This document shows, piece after piece, positions 45,587-55,193 of a stretch of DNA of 64,000 bases. The stretch is from Tenacibaculum maritimum NCIMB 2154 (GTDB lineage: Bacteria; Bacteroidota; Bacteroidia; Flavobacteriales; Flavobacteriaceae). The position numbers were made by a program, and so were the translations under genes. The stretch is taken from the NCBI RefSeq assembly GCF_900119795.1, contig NZ_LT634361.1:1364001-1428000 (forward strand). Reading direction: 5' to 3'. The number at the start of each line of letters is the position of its first letter. Position 1 is the first letter of the stretch. The notes beneath the pieces were generated by a model that saw only the letters and a list, made by a program, of their open reading frames with translations, made no database searches and was not told the origin of the DNA.

Positions 45587-46768
45587 TTATTTTGAATGCT
45601 TTTTTAATGCAGCGATTATAATTTGACATCCTTTTTTGATGTCATCGTCCGAGATGTTAAGAGGGGGAGTTATTCTAATGGCTCTACCTTCAAAAAGCAA
45701 CCAAAAAAGGAGCAATCCTTTTTCTAAGCAAGATAAAATGATTTTAGAAGCAAGCTCTGGAGAGTCAACAATAAGAGCAAGCATGAGTCCTTTTCCTCTT
45801 ATTTCAAGTATGCTTGAGTGCTGTAAATAGGCTCTGAATAGTTTCTCTTTTCTTAATGATTCTTCAATTAGGTTAGAGCGTGTAATTTCTTTTATGGTAG
45901 CTAGTCCAGCAGCAGAAATAACAGGGTGCCCTCCAAAAGTCGTAATATGACCAAGTTTAGGTTTTTTTTGTAAAGTACTCATTATTTCATTAGAAGTCAT
46001 AAAGGCTCCAATAGGCATACCTCCGCCTAACCCTTTTCCTGTAATAATGATATCAGGAATAACATTGTAATTACTGAATCCCCAAAAAGAGCCAGTACGT
46101 CCGATGCCCGATTGAATTTCGTCAAGAATAAGCAAAGCACCAACATCATTACAGCGTTCTTGTACTTTTTGCAAATAGTTATTTTTAGGTTCGATAAAAC
46201 CAGCGCCTCCTTGAATAGTTTCTAAAATAACACCAGCCGTTTTAGAAGTGATTTTTTCTAAATCTTTTTCATTGTTAAATTGAATGAATTTAGTTCCTGG
46301 AATAAGCGGTCGAAAGGCACGGTTTTGTTCCTCTGCGCCGCATACGCTCATAGCCCCTTGAGTATTTCCATGGTAGGCATTTTTAGCTGCTATCATTTCA
46401 CTTCTTCCTGTAAAACGCTTTGCTAGTTTTAAAGCACCTTCTGTAGCTTCTGTTCCAGAATTAACTAAATACACAGAAGATAAATTTTTAGGAGAGAGGC
46501 TAACCAATGTTTTACATAAGTCAAGTTGCGGTTGTTGGATAAATTCTCCATATACCATTACATGGGTATAGGTATCTATTTGCTTTTTTATGGCGTTAGA
46601 TATCCTAGGATGATTATGCCCTAAACTATTAGCAGAAACACCAGCAATGAAATCTAAGTACTCTTTTTTAGAAGTATCATATATATAGCTACCTTTGGCA
46701 AAAGAAATTTCTATAGCTAAAGGATGCGGAGTTGTTTGCCCTTGATATTTTAAAAAGTCAGACTTCAT
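45587..46768 (-). CDS. Class III aminotransferase (acetylornithine/ornithine-type family)
   Basis: A 393-residue PLP enzyme. YLDFIAGVSANSLGHNHP, LVNSGTEATEGALKLAKR, ILDEIQSGIGRTG and IIITGKGLGGGMPIGAF, which holds the PLP lysine, are the class III signatures. No arginine or ornithine genes are near, so substrate cannot be assigned; the usual label is aspartate aminotransferase family protein. It begins 5 bp after the OstA-like gene and is cotranscribed with it, a pairing that I know from other Flavobacteriaceae. Confidence 0.85.
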   Translation of the reverse strand: MKSDFLKYQGQTTPHPLAIEISFAKGSYIYDTSKKEYLDFIAGVSANSLGHNHPRISNAIKKQIDTYTHVMVYGEFIQQPQLDLCKTLVSLSPKNLSSVYLVNSGTEATEGALKLAKRFTGRSEMIAAKNAYHGNTQGAMSVCGAEEQNRAFRPLIPGTKFIQFNNEKDLEKITSKTAGVILETIQGGAGFIEPKNNYLQKVQERCNDVGALLILDEIQSGIGRTGSFWGFSNYNVIPDIIITGKGLGGGMPIGAFMTSNEIMSTLQKKPKLGHITTFGGHPVISAAGLATIKEITRSNLIEESLRKEKLFRAYLQHSSILEIRGKGLMLALIVDSPELASKIILSCLEKGLLLFWLLFEGRAIRITPPLNISDDDIKKGCQIIIAALKKHSK

Positions 46769-46773
46769 TATCT

Positions 46774-48396
46774 TTATTTCGTACTTCGTTTTTTGGTATT
46801 TATTAAGCTTTTTTCATTTGAAAAAAATTCCTCTTTGGCCTTTTTTATAGCGTTGTTTCTTTTTTTAGGAGAAAACTGTTTAGAAGGAGCATCGTTATTA
46901 AAAATATCTTTCATTATTTTGGGTTGCTCATTTTCTCTCCAAATGAATCCTTTTAATTTTTTATCGTCTAAAGGAAACTTAGAAGGAGGATAGGTCTTTC
47001 CTTCTGATTTCTTAAAATACTTTGTCTGACTAATCTCATTATTTTCCATAACAAATTCAATGTCACTAGCTATTTCTTTGGTAATTGTTTCCAGTTGTTG
47101 AGTATCTTGATTTCTATTATAGTAAACAGATTCCGCATTCCCTTTAACAAGTAGTTTTTTAAGCCTATTTTCGATAAACTTACCATACATATTTCTACCT
47201 TTTATTTGATTAAAGTTCTCTTTAGATAAGGTATCCTTTTGTATGACAAATGCATTATTTAAAATTTTTAAAGAATCTAATTTATTTGTATTAGTATCAG
47301 AAAGTAATTGGATTAGATCTCCAGTCATCTGGCTTTTACCAGACCAAAGTACGGGATTTACAAAAAGCTTGGTAACGCCATTTTCTTCGTTAGTATGAAG
47401 TGAGTCACACTTACCTTGCAAGTCAGATTTGAATATTTTTACATTATGATAAGCTCTTATCATACGTTTTTTAGGCTTTCCTGTAACCAAAAGAGTATCT
47501 CCGTGAACGTACATAGAATCTTTTTCAAACACAGAGATAGCAACAGCTTTGTCAACTATAAAAAGAGAGTCTTTTTTTTCAAACAGCTCAGCATAATTAC
47601 CTTTGGTAATAAAATTTTGAACAGTATCAAGTATTTTTATATTGCTAGTAGCAGAAGCGAATCCTTTACGTTTGTCATAATACAAGCTATCAGCTTCAAT
47701 AGTCTTTTGCTTTGAAGATAATTTTGCATTTTTAACAAAATAAGAAATATCGGTATTGGTGTCATAAAACCCTCGCTCACAATAAATTTGAGTACTATCC
47801 TTTACATTCAAAATGGTTGAAGGTCCATATAAATAGGCAAATTTGGTATCAGTATAATAATCTAAGTAATCAGAAGTGAGCTCATTTTCAGAATTCGTGA
47901 CGGTAACATTATTTTTTGCAGTAAATTTTTTTGCTTTTAAAGCATAAGTTCCTTCATAGCTTTTCAAGGTGTTTTTAGAATCTTTGATGGTTCCTCCATC
48001 AGGATAATAAAGAAGTTGTTTTTTTCTATCAAAATGTAAGGTATCTGTTGATAGCTTCATTTCTTTATCATTAATTTCTACATTTCCCCAAGAAGTTATT
48101 TTTTGTGTATTTCCGTTATAATTTGTAAAATCACTGTATTGTATAATACTATCTCCTTGTTCAATGACTACTTCACCAACAGCTTTAAATAAATTCTCTT
48201 TTTTATATAAAAGTGCTTTTTTACAATCTAAAGTGGCGCCTTCATGAGCTATTTTTACATGACCAATTAAAATAGTAGCTCCAGGAAATTGCTCCTCATC
48301 AGCGGTACTAATTTCCGAAGAAAGAATTTTAATTTTTTTAGTTTGAGAATAGCTAACAGATGTAATAAGAGCTAATAAGAAGAATATTTTTTTCAA
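46774..48396 (-). CDS. OstA/LptA-like periplasmic protein
   Basis: A 540-residue exported protein with a signal peptide ending VSYSQ (about residue 18). The N-terminal half carries two OstA/LptA-like beta-jellyroll stretches, with GATILIGHVKIAHEGATLDCKKALLY and VVIEQGDSIIQYSDFTNYNG as landmarks (both shown only in part for recognition). LptA-type proteins form the periplasmic bridge that carries lipopolysaccharide to the outer membrane. The C-terminal third (about 440-540) is Lys-rich and probably flexible. It is the first gene of a two-gene operon with the aminotransferase. Confidence 0.8.
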   Translation of the reverse strand: MKKIFFLLALITSVSYSQTKKIKILSSEISTADEEQFPGATILIGHVKIAHEGATLDCKKALLYKKENLFKAVGEVVIEQGDSIIQYSDFTNYNGNTQKITSWGNVEINDKEMKLSTDTLHFDRKKQLLYYPDGGTIKDSKNTLKSYEGTYALKAKKFTAKNNVTVTNSENELTSDYLDYYTDTKFAYLYGPSTILNVKDSTQIYCERGFYDTNTDISYFVKNAKLSSKQKTIEADSLYYDKRKGFASATSNIKILDTVQNFITKGNYAELFEKKDSLFIVDKAVAISVFEKDSMYVHGDTLLVTGKPKKRMIRAYHNVKIFKSDLQGKCDSLHTNEENGVTKLFVNPVLWSGKSQMTGDLIQLLSDTNTNKLDSLKILNNAFVIQKDTLSKENFNQIKGRNMYGKFIENRLKKLLVKGNAESVYYNRNQDTQQLETITKEIASDIEFVMENNEISQTKYFKKSEGKTYPPSKFPLDDKKLKGFIWRENEQPKIMKDIFNNDAPSKQFSPKKRNNAIKKAKEEFFSNEKSLINTKKRSTK

Positions 48397-48511
48397 ATGA
48401 TAATACTTTTCAGCAAAAGTAAGGAAAAGTTCATTGAAAAATTAGGATAAAAAAGTGAAAATTTTAATAATTAAAATGGCAATTATTAGCATTAAATGAT
48501 TTTCAATAAAG

Positions 48512-48519
48512 TAATTTTG
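48512..48519 (+). promoter_or_regulatory. Promoter -7 box of the PLP decarboxylase gene
   Basis: TAATTTTG at 48512-48519 matches TAnnTTTG and lies 21 bp before the ATG. The -33 element is not clear. Confidence 0.4.
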
Positions 48520-48540
48520 CAATAAATTAAAATAGAATAA

Positions 48541-49983
48541 ATGAAATCAGTTTTTGATTTATCAAAAAAAGAAATGAAAGATTATGGATACAAGATTGTA
48601 GATCTTCTTGTAGCGCATTTTGATACCATGGAATCTAAAAAACCTGTAACCTCAGCAACAAGAGAAGAGATGGATGCCGTTTTTTTACAGGAAGCCCCAG
48701 AAAAATCAACGCCAGCAACTGAAGTTTTAGATTTTGTTATGGAAAATGTAATTCCATATAGTAATATCATGACGCACCCTAAGTCTTATTCATTTGTACC
48801 AGGGCCAAGTAATTATATCAGTACCATGGCAGATACACTAGCAACAGGGTTTAATATTTTTTCTGGAGGTTGGGTAACTTCTCCAGCGGCTGCCGAATTG
48901 GAGATCGTAACGATGAACTGGCTACTTAAAATGTTTGATTTTCCAGTAGAGAGAGGAGGAGGAATCTTTACAAGTGGAGGCTCTATGGCTAATTTAACAG
49001 CTTTGGTTACAGCTAGAAGAATAAAGTGTGGAGACGATTTTTCTAAAGCAATTATTTATTTGTCTGACCAAGCACATTCTTCTAATATAAAAGCAATTAG
49101 AGTTTTGGGGTTTAAGAAAGAGCAAGTACGTGTTTTACCTACAGATATTGATTTTAAAATAAGTATTAATAAATTAAAAAATGCAATCGCAAAAGACAAA
49201 TTGGAAGGATTGAATCCTTTTTGTTTTATAGCTTCCGCAGGAACTACGAATACAGGAACAGTAGATCCTTTGAATGCTATAGCCGATATTTGCGAGGAAG
49301 AAGGTTTGTGGTTTCATATTGATGGTGCCTATGGAGGAGCTGCTATATTATCGGAAAAAGGAAAGAAAGCATTGAGAGGAATTGAAAGAGCAGATTCTTT
49401 AACAGTAGATCCTCATAAATGGTTTTTTCAACCTTATGAAATCGGTTGTTTATTAGTTAAAAATAAGGGATGGTTAAGTAGTACTTTCAGTGAAAATCCG
49501 GAATATTTAAGAGATATAGAAGGAAATACATCAGAAATCAATTTTTATGACTATGGAATTCAATTAACAAGACGTTTTAGAGCATTGAAATTTTATATGT
49601 CTATAAAAACATATGGATTAGAAACCTTTAGAAAAGCAATTACCTACAATATTAATTTAGCAGAAGAAGTAGAAGCTATATTGCGTAAAAGTAGGAATTG
49701 GGAAATAGTGTCGCCGGCAACCCTAGCAGTCATTAACTTTAGATACCATCCAATAGGAATGTCCTTATCAGAAAAAGAGCTAGATGCTTTGAATCAAGAG
49801 ATTTCTAAAAAGGTAATGGAATCGAAAGAAGCATTGTTGGTAACAACTCTTTTGAATGGAGAGGTTGTTTTAAGAATGTGCTTGATTAACCCTAAAACCT
49901 CTATAGAAGATGTAAAAGAAACATTGTTATTGTGTAATTCTTTTGCCGAAGAAATTTTAAAAGACAGAGAAACGAATAATTGA
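48541..49983 (+). CDS. Pyridoxal-dependent (group II) decarboxylase
   Basis: A 480-residue fold-type I PLP enzyme. FTSGGSMANLTALVTAR binds the cofactor phosphate, WFHIDGAYGGAA contains the aspartate that contacts the pyridine nitrogen, and SLTVDPHKWFFQPYEIG contains the Schiff-base lysine. Overall it resembles aromatic-L-amino-acid and L-2,4-diaminobutyrate decarboxylases. Its substrate is not predictable from the sequence. It is monocistronic, with hairpins downstream at 50068-50145. Confidence 0.88.
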   Translation: MKSVFDLSKKEMKDYGYKIVDLLVAHFDTMESKKPVTSATREEMDAVFLQEAPEKSTPATEVLDFVMENVIPYSNIMTHPKSYSFVPGPSNYISTMADTLATGFNIFSGGWVTSPAAAELEIVTMNWLLKMFDFPVERGGGIFTSGGSMANLTALVTARRIKCGDDFSKAIIYLSDQAHSSNIKAIRVLGFKKEQVRVLPTDIDFKISINKLKNAIAKDKLEGLNPFCFIASAGTTNTGTVDPLNAIADICEEEGLWFHIDGAYGGAAILSEKGKKALRGIERADSLTVDPHKWFFQPYEIGCLLVKNKGWLSSTFSENPEYLRDIEGNTSEINFYDYGIQLTRRFRALKFYMSIKTYGLETFRKAITYNINLAEEVEAILRKSRNWEIVSPATLAVINFRYHPIGMSLSEKELDALNQEISKKVMESKEALLVTTLLNGEVVLRMCLINPKTSIEDVKETLLLCNSFAEEILKDRETNN

Positions 49984-50067
49984 TTAATCAGTTTCTTTTG
50001 TGAAATGGGAGATGATAAAAAAAAAGAGAAAAGTTTTTTTAAAAGAAAATAACTACTTATATTTGCG

Positions 50068-50098
50068 GTGTGGTTGGAGATATCCAACTACACTTTTT
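50068..50098 (+). terminator. Hairpin after the decarboxylase gene
   Basis: An 11-bp stem (50068-50078 with 50083-50093, one G-T pair) closes the loop GATA, followed by TTTTTCTTTTTC. Confidence 0.6.
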
Positions 50099-50116
50099 CT
50101 TTTTCATAGCAATTTT

Positions 50117-50145
50117 CCCGCTCAATTCTTTTGAGTGGGTTTTTT
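50117..50145 (+). terminator. Second hairpin with T-run
   Basis: CCCGCTCAA (50117-50125) pairs with TTGAGTGGG (50131-50139) with one G-T pair, followed by T6. Confidence 0.7.
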
Positions 50146-50198
50146 ATTATAAATAAGACTAAAACGTTCTTTTATAAGATGCGATTATAAATAGTATC

Positions 50199-50507
50199 AA
50201 AGCAGACCTATCTTATCGACTTAAGTAAATTAAGTAGGAAAGTCCGGACACCATAGAGCAAGCATAGCGGATAACATCCGTCCAGCGTAAGCTGAGGACC
50301 AGTGCAACAGAAAGAATGTACAGTTCGGCTGTAGTGAAACCAGGTAAACTCTATGCGGTGCAATGCCATGTACATTAGAGCTTGAGAGCTGCTCGCTCGA
50401 TTCTAAGGGGTAGGCAGATGGATTCTAAAAGTAATTTTAGAACTAGATAAATGATAGGACCTCTGAAGTAAGTAGGAGGACAGGATCCGGCTTATTGGTC
50501 TGCTTTT
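50199..50507 (+). ncRNA. rnpB: RNase P RNA
   Basis: The catalytic RNA of RNase P, which matures the 5' ends of tRNAs. The P1 helix is formed by AAGCAGACC (50200-50208) and GGTCTGCTT (50497-50505). The universally conserved GGAAAGTCCGGAC lies near 50237, GTGAAACCAGGTAAACTC is present in the middle, and the 3' conserved GGACAGGATCCGGCTTA is near 50478. The length, about 308 nt, is at the short end for bacterial class A. The T-run after P1 ends the transcript. Confidence 0.95.
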
Positions 50508-50510
50508 TTA

Positions 50511-50851
50511 TTAATTTAGAATTATTATAAAAAAGAATGGACTTTAAATTTGCTATTTGTTTTGTTGATATGATAATAAATTAACAAATAATCTTTTGTT
50601 TTTTAGTAAAAAAATATATTTATCTTTTCTTTTTGCTTAAAATTCATTAATACGTATATTTTGTTAGATATTTTAAAATTTGCTCTTAAAACAGTACTTT
50701 TGTATGACGAAAATTAATACGAAATTATTTATTATATACGACTTTTGATGTTAATCCGATGCAACTGAAGGGTACTTTTTAATTTGTAAAAACTACTTTT
50801 AGTTAAGATCAGATTAACAAACTAGAGTCTTTAACATTAAAACTTCTATAA
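50511..50851. other. Intergenic region upstream of acnB, 341 bp
   Basis: No reading frame. A possible acnB -7 box is TACTTTTG at 50695-50702, which would give a leader of about 140 nt, but no well-spaced TTG lies upstream. I recognise no known riboswitch fold. Confidence 0.35.
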
Positions 50852-53629
50852 ATGAGCATTTATAAGGATTATATAAAAGAAATAGAAGACCGGAAAGCTC
50901 AAGGACTTCATCCAAAACCTATTGATGGTGCGGAGTTAGTGAGTGAAATCATTAAGCAAATTAAAGAGGAAACTAATGAATATAGAGAAGATTCTCTTAA
51001 TTTTTTCATTTATAATGTGCTTCCTGGTACTACGAGTGCAGCTGCTGTAAAAGCTAAATTTTTAAAAGAAATTATTCTTGGTGAATTTGCTGTAAAAGAA
51101 ATCACTGCTGAATTTGCTTTTGAGCAATTGTCGCATATGAAAGGTGGTCCTTCGGTAGAGGTGTTATTAGATTTAGCTTTAGGAGATGATTCAGAAATAG
51201 CAGAGGCTGCCGCTAAGGTTTTAAAAACACAAGTGTTTTTATACGAAGCGGATACAGAGCGTTTGAAGTATGCTATGAAAGAAGGAAATACTATTGCTAA
51301 AGAAGTTATAGAGAGTTATGCAAAAGCTGAGTTCTTTACAAAATTACCAGAGGTTGAAGAAGAGATTCAAGTAGTAACTTATGTAGCTGGTGTAGGAGAT
51401 ATTTCGACTGATTTATTATCTCCTGGAGCAGATGCACATTCAAGATCCGACCGTGAATTGCATGGACAGTCTATTTTTGAGCATAATAAAGATATGCAAA
51501 AAGAGTTGCTAGCATTAAAAGAGAAACATCCTGATAAACGAGTGATGTTAGTGGCAGAAAGAGGTACTATGGGAGTTGGATCTTCAAGAATGTCGGGAGT
51601 TAATAATGTGGCTTTATGGACAGGAATTTCTTCAAGCCCTTATGTACCATTTATAAATATAGCTCCTGTAATTGCAGGAACAAACGGAATAGCTCCTATT
51701 TTCTTAACTACTGTAGGAGTAACAGGGGGGATTGGTATTGATCTGAAAAATTGGGTGAAACAAAAAGATGAGAAAGGCAATACTATCGTAGATGAAGATG
51801 GAGAGCCAGTACTAAAGCAAGTGTATTCCGTAGAAACAGGTACTGTGTTTACAATCAATACGAAGAGTAAAAAGTTGTATAGTGGAGAAAAGGAGCTAAA
51901 AGATATTTCAACTGCTCTAACACCACAAAAAATGGAGTTTATCAAAGCAGGTGGCTCTTATGCTGTAGTTTTTGGAAAGAAATTACAAACATTTGCTTGC
52001 AAAGCTTTAGGTATTGAAGTACCGCAAGTGTACGCCCCATCGAAAGAAATTTCTATTGAAGGACAAGGATTAACAGCTGTTGAAAAGATATTTAATAAAA
52101 ATGCTGTAGGAACTACTCCTGGTAAGGTGTTACATACAGGATCTAATGTTCGTGTAGAAGTAAATATTGTAGGGTCTCAAGATACTACTGGTTTAATGAC
52201 TTCTCAGGAGTTGGAAATGATGGCGGCTACTATAATTTCTCCAATTGTTGATGCAGGATATCAATCAGGCTGTCATACAGCTTCTGTTTGGGATGATAAA
52301 TCTAAAGCTAATATTCCAAGATTGATGAAGTTTATGAATGACTTTGGTTTAATTACAGCTCGTGATCCAAAAGGGAAATACCATGCAATGACTGATGTTA
52401 TTCATAAGGTATTGAATGATCTTGCTGTTGATGATTGGGATGTGATTATAGGTGGAGATTCGCATACACGTATGTCTAAAGGAGTGGCTTTTGGTGCTGA
52501 TTCAGGAACGGTGGCATTAGCTTTGGCAACAGGAGAAGCTACAATGCCTATTCCAGAGTCTGTAAAGGTTACTTTTAAAGGAGATATGAGGAGTTATATG
52601 GATTTCCGAGATGTGGTGCATGCTACTCAACAACAAATGCTAAAACAGTTTGGAGGAGAAAATGTATTCCAAGGAAGAATTATTGAAGTTCATATTGGTA
52701 CATTAACTTCTGATCAAGCTTTTACGTTTACAGATTGGACGGCAGAAATGAAAGCAAAAGCATCTATCTGTATTTCAGAAGATGAAACTTTAATAGAGTC
52801 GTTGGAAATTGCTAGGGACCGTATCCAAATCATGATTGATAAGGGAATGGATAATGAAAAGCAGGTGCTAAAAGGGTTGATAGATAAAGCAAATAATAGA
52901 ATTCAAGAAGTAAAAACGGGAGCAAAACCAGCATTACGCCCTGATGCTAATGCTAAGTATTATGCAGAGGTAGTTATTGATTTGGATGAAATTGCTGAAC
53001 CAATGATTGCTGACCCTGATGTGAATAATGAAGATGTTTCTAAACGTTATACTCATGATACTATTAGGCCATTATCATATTATGGAGGTACGAAAAAAGT
53101 AGATTTAGGTTTTATCGGTTCTTGTATGGTTCATAAAGGAGATATGAAAATTTTGGCCCAAATGTTGAAAAATATCGAGGCGCAACAAGGAAAAGTCGAG
53201 TTTAAAGCTCCTTTAGTAGTAGCACCTCCTACCTACAATATTGTAGATGAATTGAAGGAAGAAGGTGATTGGGAAGTGTTAAAAAAATATTCAGGTTTTG
53301 AGTTTGATGACAATGCACCTAAAGGCTTGGCTCGTACTAAATATGAGAATATGTTGTATTTAGAGCGTCCTGGATGTAACTTATGTATGGGGAATCAAGA
53401 GAAGGCGGAGCCGGGGGATACTGTAATGGCAACCTCAACACGTTTGTTCCAAGGAAGAGTTGTAAAGGATTCTGGAGAGAAAAAGGGAGAATCACTATTA
53501 TCATCAACTCCAGTGGTAGTTTTATCTACTGTTTTAGGAAGAACGCCAACAATGGAGGAATATGAGGCAGCTGTTGATGGAATTGTATTAACTAAATTTA
53601 AACCTTCTCAAAAGAAATTAGTGATATAA
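50852..53629 (+). CDS. acnB: Bifunctional aconitate hydratase 2 / 2-methylisocitrate dehydratase
   Basis: A 925-residue TCA-cycle enzyme that interconverts citrate and isocitrate. The N-terminal HEAT-like region (1-160) marks AcnB. GGDSHTRMSKGVAFGADSG is the substrate-binding segment, GSCMVHKGDM holds the first Fe-S cysteine, and RPGCNLCMGNQ holds the other two ligands of the 4Fe-4S cluster. Length is slightly above the E. coli protein. It is monocistronic with a good terminator at 53672-53701. Confidence 0.96.
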   Translation: MSIYKDYIKEIEDRKAQGLHPKPIDGAELVSEIIKQIKEETNEYREDSLNFFIYNVLPGTTSAAAVKAKFLKEIILGEFAVKEITAEFAFEQLSHMKGGPSVEVLLDLALGDDSEIAEAAAKVLKTQVFLYEADTERLKYAMKEGNTIAKEVIESYAKAEFFTKLPEVEEEIQVVTYVAGVGDISTDLLSPGADAHSRSDRELHGQSIFEHNKDMQKELLALKEKHPDKRVMLVAERGTMGVGSSRMSGVNNVALWTGISSSPYVPFINIAPVIAGTNGIAPIFLTTVGVTGGIGIDLKNWVKQKDEKGNTIVDEDGEPVLKQVYSVETGTVFTINTKSKKLYSGEKELKDISTALTPQKMEFIKAGGSYAVVFGKKLQTFACKALGIEVPQVYAPSKEISIEGQGLTAVEKIFNKNAVGTTPGKVLHTGSNVRVEVNIVGSQDTTGLMTSQELEMMAATIISPIVDAGYQSGCHTASVWDDKSKANIPRLMKFMNDFGLITARDPKGKYHAMTDVIHKVLNDLAVDDWDVIIGGDSHTRMSKGVAFGADSGTVALALATGEATMPIPESVKVTFKGDMRSYMDFRDVVHATQQQMLKQFGGENVFQGRIIEVHIGTLTSDQAFTFTDWTAEMKAKASICISEDETLIESLEIARDRIQIMIDKGMDNEKQVLKGLIDKANNRIQEVKTGAKPALRPDANAKYYAEVVIDLDEIAEPMIADPDVNNEDVSKRYTHDTIRPLSYYGGTKKVDLGFIGSCMVHKGDMKILAQMLKNIEAQQGKVEFKAPLVVAPPTYNIVDELKEEGDWEVLKKYSGFEFDDNAPKGLARTKYENMLYLERPGCNLCMGNQEKAEPGDTVMATSTRLFQGRVVKDSGEKKGESLLSSTPVVVLSTVLGRTPTMEEYEAAVDGIVLTKFKPSQKKLVI

Positions 53630-53671
53630 TAGTATTTGATAGTATGAGTTTTATACTGAAATGATATATAT

Positions 53672-53701
53672 AAAAGCCTGGGTTTTTTAACTCAGGCTTT
53701 T
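53672..53701 (+). terminator. Terminator of acnB
   Basis: AAAAGCCTGGGTT (53672-53684) pairs with AACTCAGGCTTTT (53689-53701) with one G-T pair and a T4 loop. Confidence 0.85.
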
Positions 53702-54018
53702 GTTATAAAATCTCTTATCTTAAAATAAAAAGATTGTTGGTTTATTAACAGGTTCCGTATGCTTTTTTAATGCTAGAATTGTTTTAAACTGTTATCACTA
53801 GTACACGTTATGCTTGATTTCTTATAAAGACTCCAAGAGTCTTTATTAAAGAAAACTTTTTGAAGTAAGTTTAAAGTATAGCGAAATAAAAAATGATATA
53901 ATTAGTTTATTTTAATATTTGTTTAAGACGAAAGCTTGCTGCAAGCTGTATGAAGCTACTGTTTTACATCTAATACCAATTAAACTTTAATTTAAGTTAA
54001 ATTTATTATCTTTAAGGT
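53702..54018. other. Intergenic region, 317 bp, left flank of the IS element
   Basis: No gene. It holds a perfect 10-bp hairpin (ATAAAGACTC, CAA, GAGTCTTTAT at 53824-53846) and a 15-bp palindrome (AGCTTGC T GCAAGCT at 53933-53947). The left end of the IS element should lie between about 53960 and 54018, but the terminal repeat could not be fixed. Confidence 0.4.
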
Positions 54019-54513
54019 ATGGGAAGACTGACTCAAATCCGTATTAGAGAAGATTTAGACACATTAGAATCGTACAAACAAAAAGTAACCAATTTTAAGA
54101 GTTCACAAAAGCTTAAAGTTTTGTTTTTAATTAGCTCAGGAGGTTATAAAACATTAGGTCCAATAGCTAGTATCCTTTCTATCAATTATAGTACTCTTCA
54201 TAGATGGTTGAAGATATATAGAGAAAAAGGAATAGATTATTATCTAAGTCCAGACAAACGTAATAGATCCTCAAAAATAATTACTCCTGCTATTCACAAG
54301 GAGTTACAGAATCTGTTGAACCAAGAAAGAGTTCAATTCAATGGTTATAAAGATGTTCAAAAGTGGTTAGAAGTAAATCACGGTGTTAAGATTGAATATC
54401 AATGGCTTTGGAAATACTTAAAAACTAAATTAGGTACTACTCTTAAAGTTCCAAGAAAAAGTAACGTTAAGAAAGATAAAGATGCTTCGGCTGAATTTTT
54501 TAAAACTTCCTGA
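54019..54513 (+). CDS. IS630-type transposase, N-terminal part (HTH)
   Basis: This 164-residue frame holds the DNA-binding part: a helix-turn-helix near residues 45-80 (GPIASILSINYSTLHRWLKIY) and a second winged-helix-like region, VQKWLEVNHGVKIEYQWLWKYLK, near 113-136 (both quoted as landmarks). The frame ends with TGA at 54511-54513 just after a TTTTTTAAAA run, and the rest of the transposase continues in the +1 frame. It may be joined by +1 frameshifting or be inactivated by a one-base insertion. Confidence 0.8.
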   Translation: MGRLTQIRIREDLDTLESYKQKVTNFKSSQKLKVLFLISSGGYKTLGPIASILSINYSTLHRWLKIYREKGIDYYLSPDKRNRSSKIITPAIHKELQNLLNQERVQFNGYKDVQKWLEVNHGVKIEYQWLWKYLKTKLGTTLKVPRKSNVKKDKDASAEFFKTS

Positions 54514-55090
54514 TAGGTTTAATTCGATTAGAGATAGTCTAAATAAGAATAATAGATTTGATAGCGTCAATTTATATTTTCAAGATGAATCTCGATTTGG
54601 TCTGAAGACCTTTGTAGGTAAATGTCTATCGTTAGTAGGATTAAAACCAGTAGTGTCTTACCAACATAAATTTTCTAATACTTACCTGTGGGGTAGCTAT
54701 TCTCCTATAAATGGAGATAGTTTTGTGTGGGAAATTAATGGAGTAGATTCAAAAATATTTGAAGCCTATTTAGCGGCTTTTTCTCTACATAATCCTAACG
54801 AATATAAAATTGTAGTTATAGATAATGCCGCTTTTCATTCCTCAAAAAATATTAATGTGCCTGATAATATTTTTCTCTTGAGAATACCTCCGTACACACC
54901 AGAACTTAATCCCTGTGAACAAATATGGCAATATATCAAGTATCGTTTTAGAAATAAGTATTTTCAAAATATGACAGAATTAAAACAATGGTTATATCAA
55001 ATTGTAAATCAAATGGACAATGAACTTATAAAATCAATTGTAGCTGATTATAGATACAAAGAAATATTTATAACGCATTTTAAAGTTTAA
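54482..55090 (+). CDS. IS630-type transposase, C-terminal part (DDE endonuclease)
   Basis: A 202-residue frame with the catalytic DDE domain: NLYFQDESRFG (first Asp), YKIVVIDNAAFHSS (second Asp), and PPYTPELNPCEQIW (final Glu), the order and spacing of IS630/Tc1-type enzymes. It overlaps the upstream frame by 32 bp in the +1 register. The ATG at 54482 may not be used. All three acidic residues are intact, so the fused protein would be active if the frame is bridged. Confidence 0.85.
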   Translation: MLRLNFLKLPDRFNSIRDSLNKNNRFDSVNLYFQDESRFGLKTFVGKCLSLVGLKPVVSYQHKFSNTYLWGSYSPINGDSFVWEINGVDSKIFEAYLAAFSLHNPNEYKIVVIDNAAFHSSKNINVPDNIFLLRIPPYTPELNPCEQIWQYIKYRFRNKYFQNMTELKQWLYQIVNQMDNELIKSIVADYRYKEIFITHFKV

Positions 55091-55193
55091 ATCGTATAAA
55101 TTTAACACCAGCTATATTTTGAAATAATAAAAAGAACTTAAGACTTTCTGAAGTTGCTTGTAAGTGATTGCCAAAAAAGAATACTAAGGAATT

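Larger units (their letters stand above)
50058..50145 (+). ncRNA. Candidate small RNA or promoter-hairpin unit
   Basis: A TAnnTTTG box (TATATTTG, 50058-50065) directly precedes two hairpins, so an RNA of about 75 nt starting near 50072 and ending at the T-run at 50140-50145 is possible. The first hairpin is itself followed by pyrimidine-rich sequence and could simply terminate the decarboxylase transcript. It lies just upstream of rnpB. Confidence 0.3.
54019..55090 (+). mobile_element. IS630-type insertion sequence
   Basis: Two overlapping frames encode a split IS630-family transposase. The element boundaries are unresolved. Outside the genes, TTAAATTTAT occurs on both flanks in opposite orientation (near 53996 and, as its complement, near 55098), and the flanks are AT-rich, but a convincing terminal inverted repeat and the TA target duplication were not identified. 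It sits between acnB and the tlpA-like gene and seems to disrupt no gene. Confidence 0.75.

Noticed and set aside
50511..50851. Riboswitch in the acnB leader
   Set aside because: No known aptamer core was recognised in the sequence.
53960..55110. Exact terminal inverted repeats of the IS element
   Set aside because: Only a 10-bp inverted match could be seen, at unequal distance from the flanks; boundaries left open.
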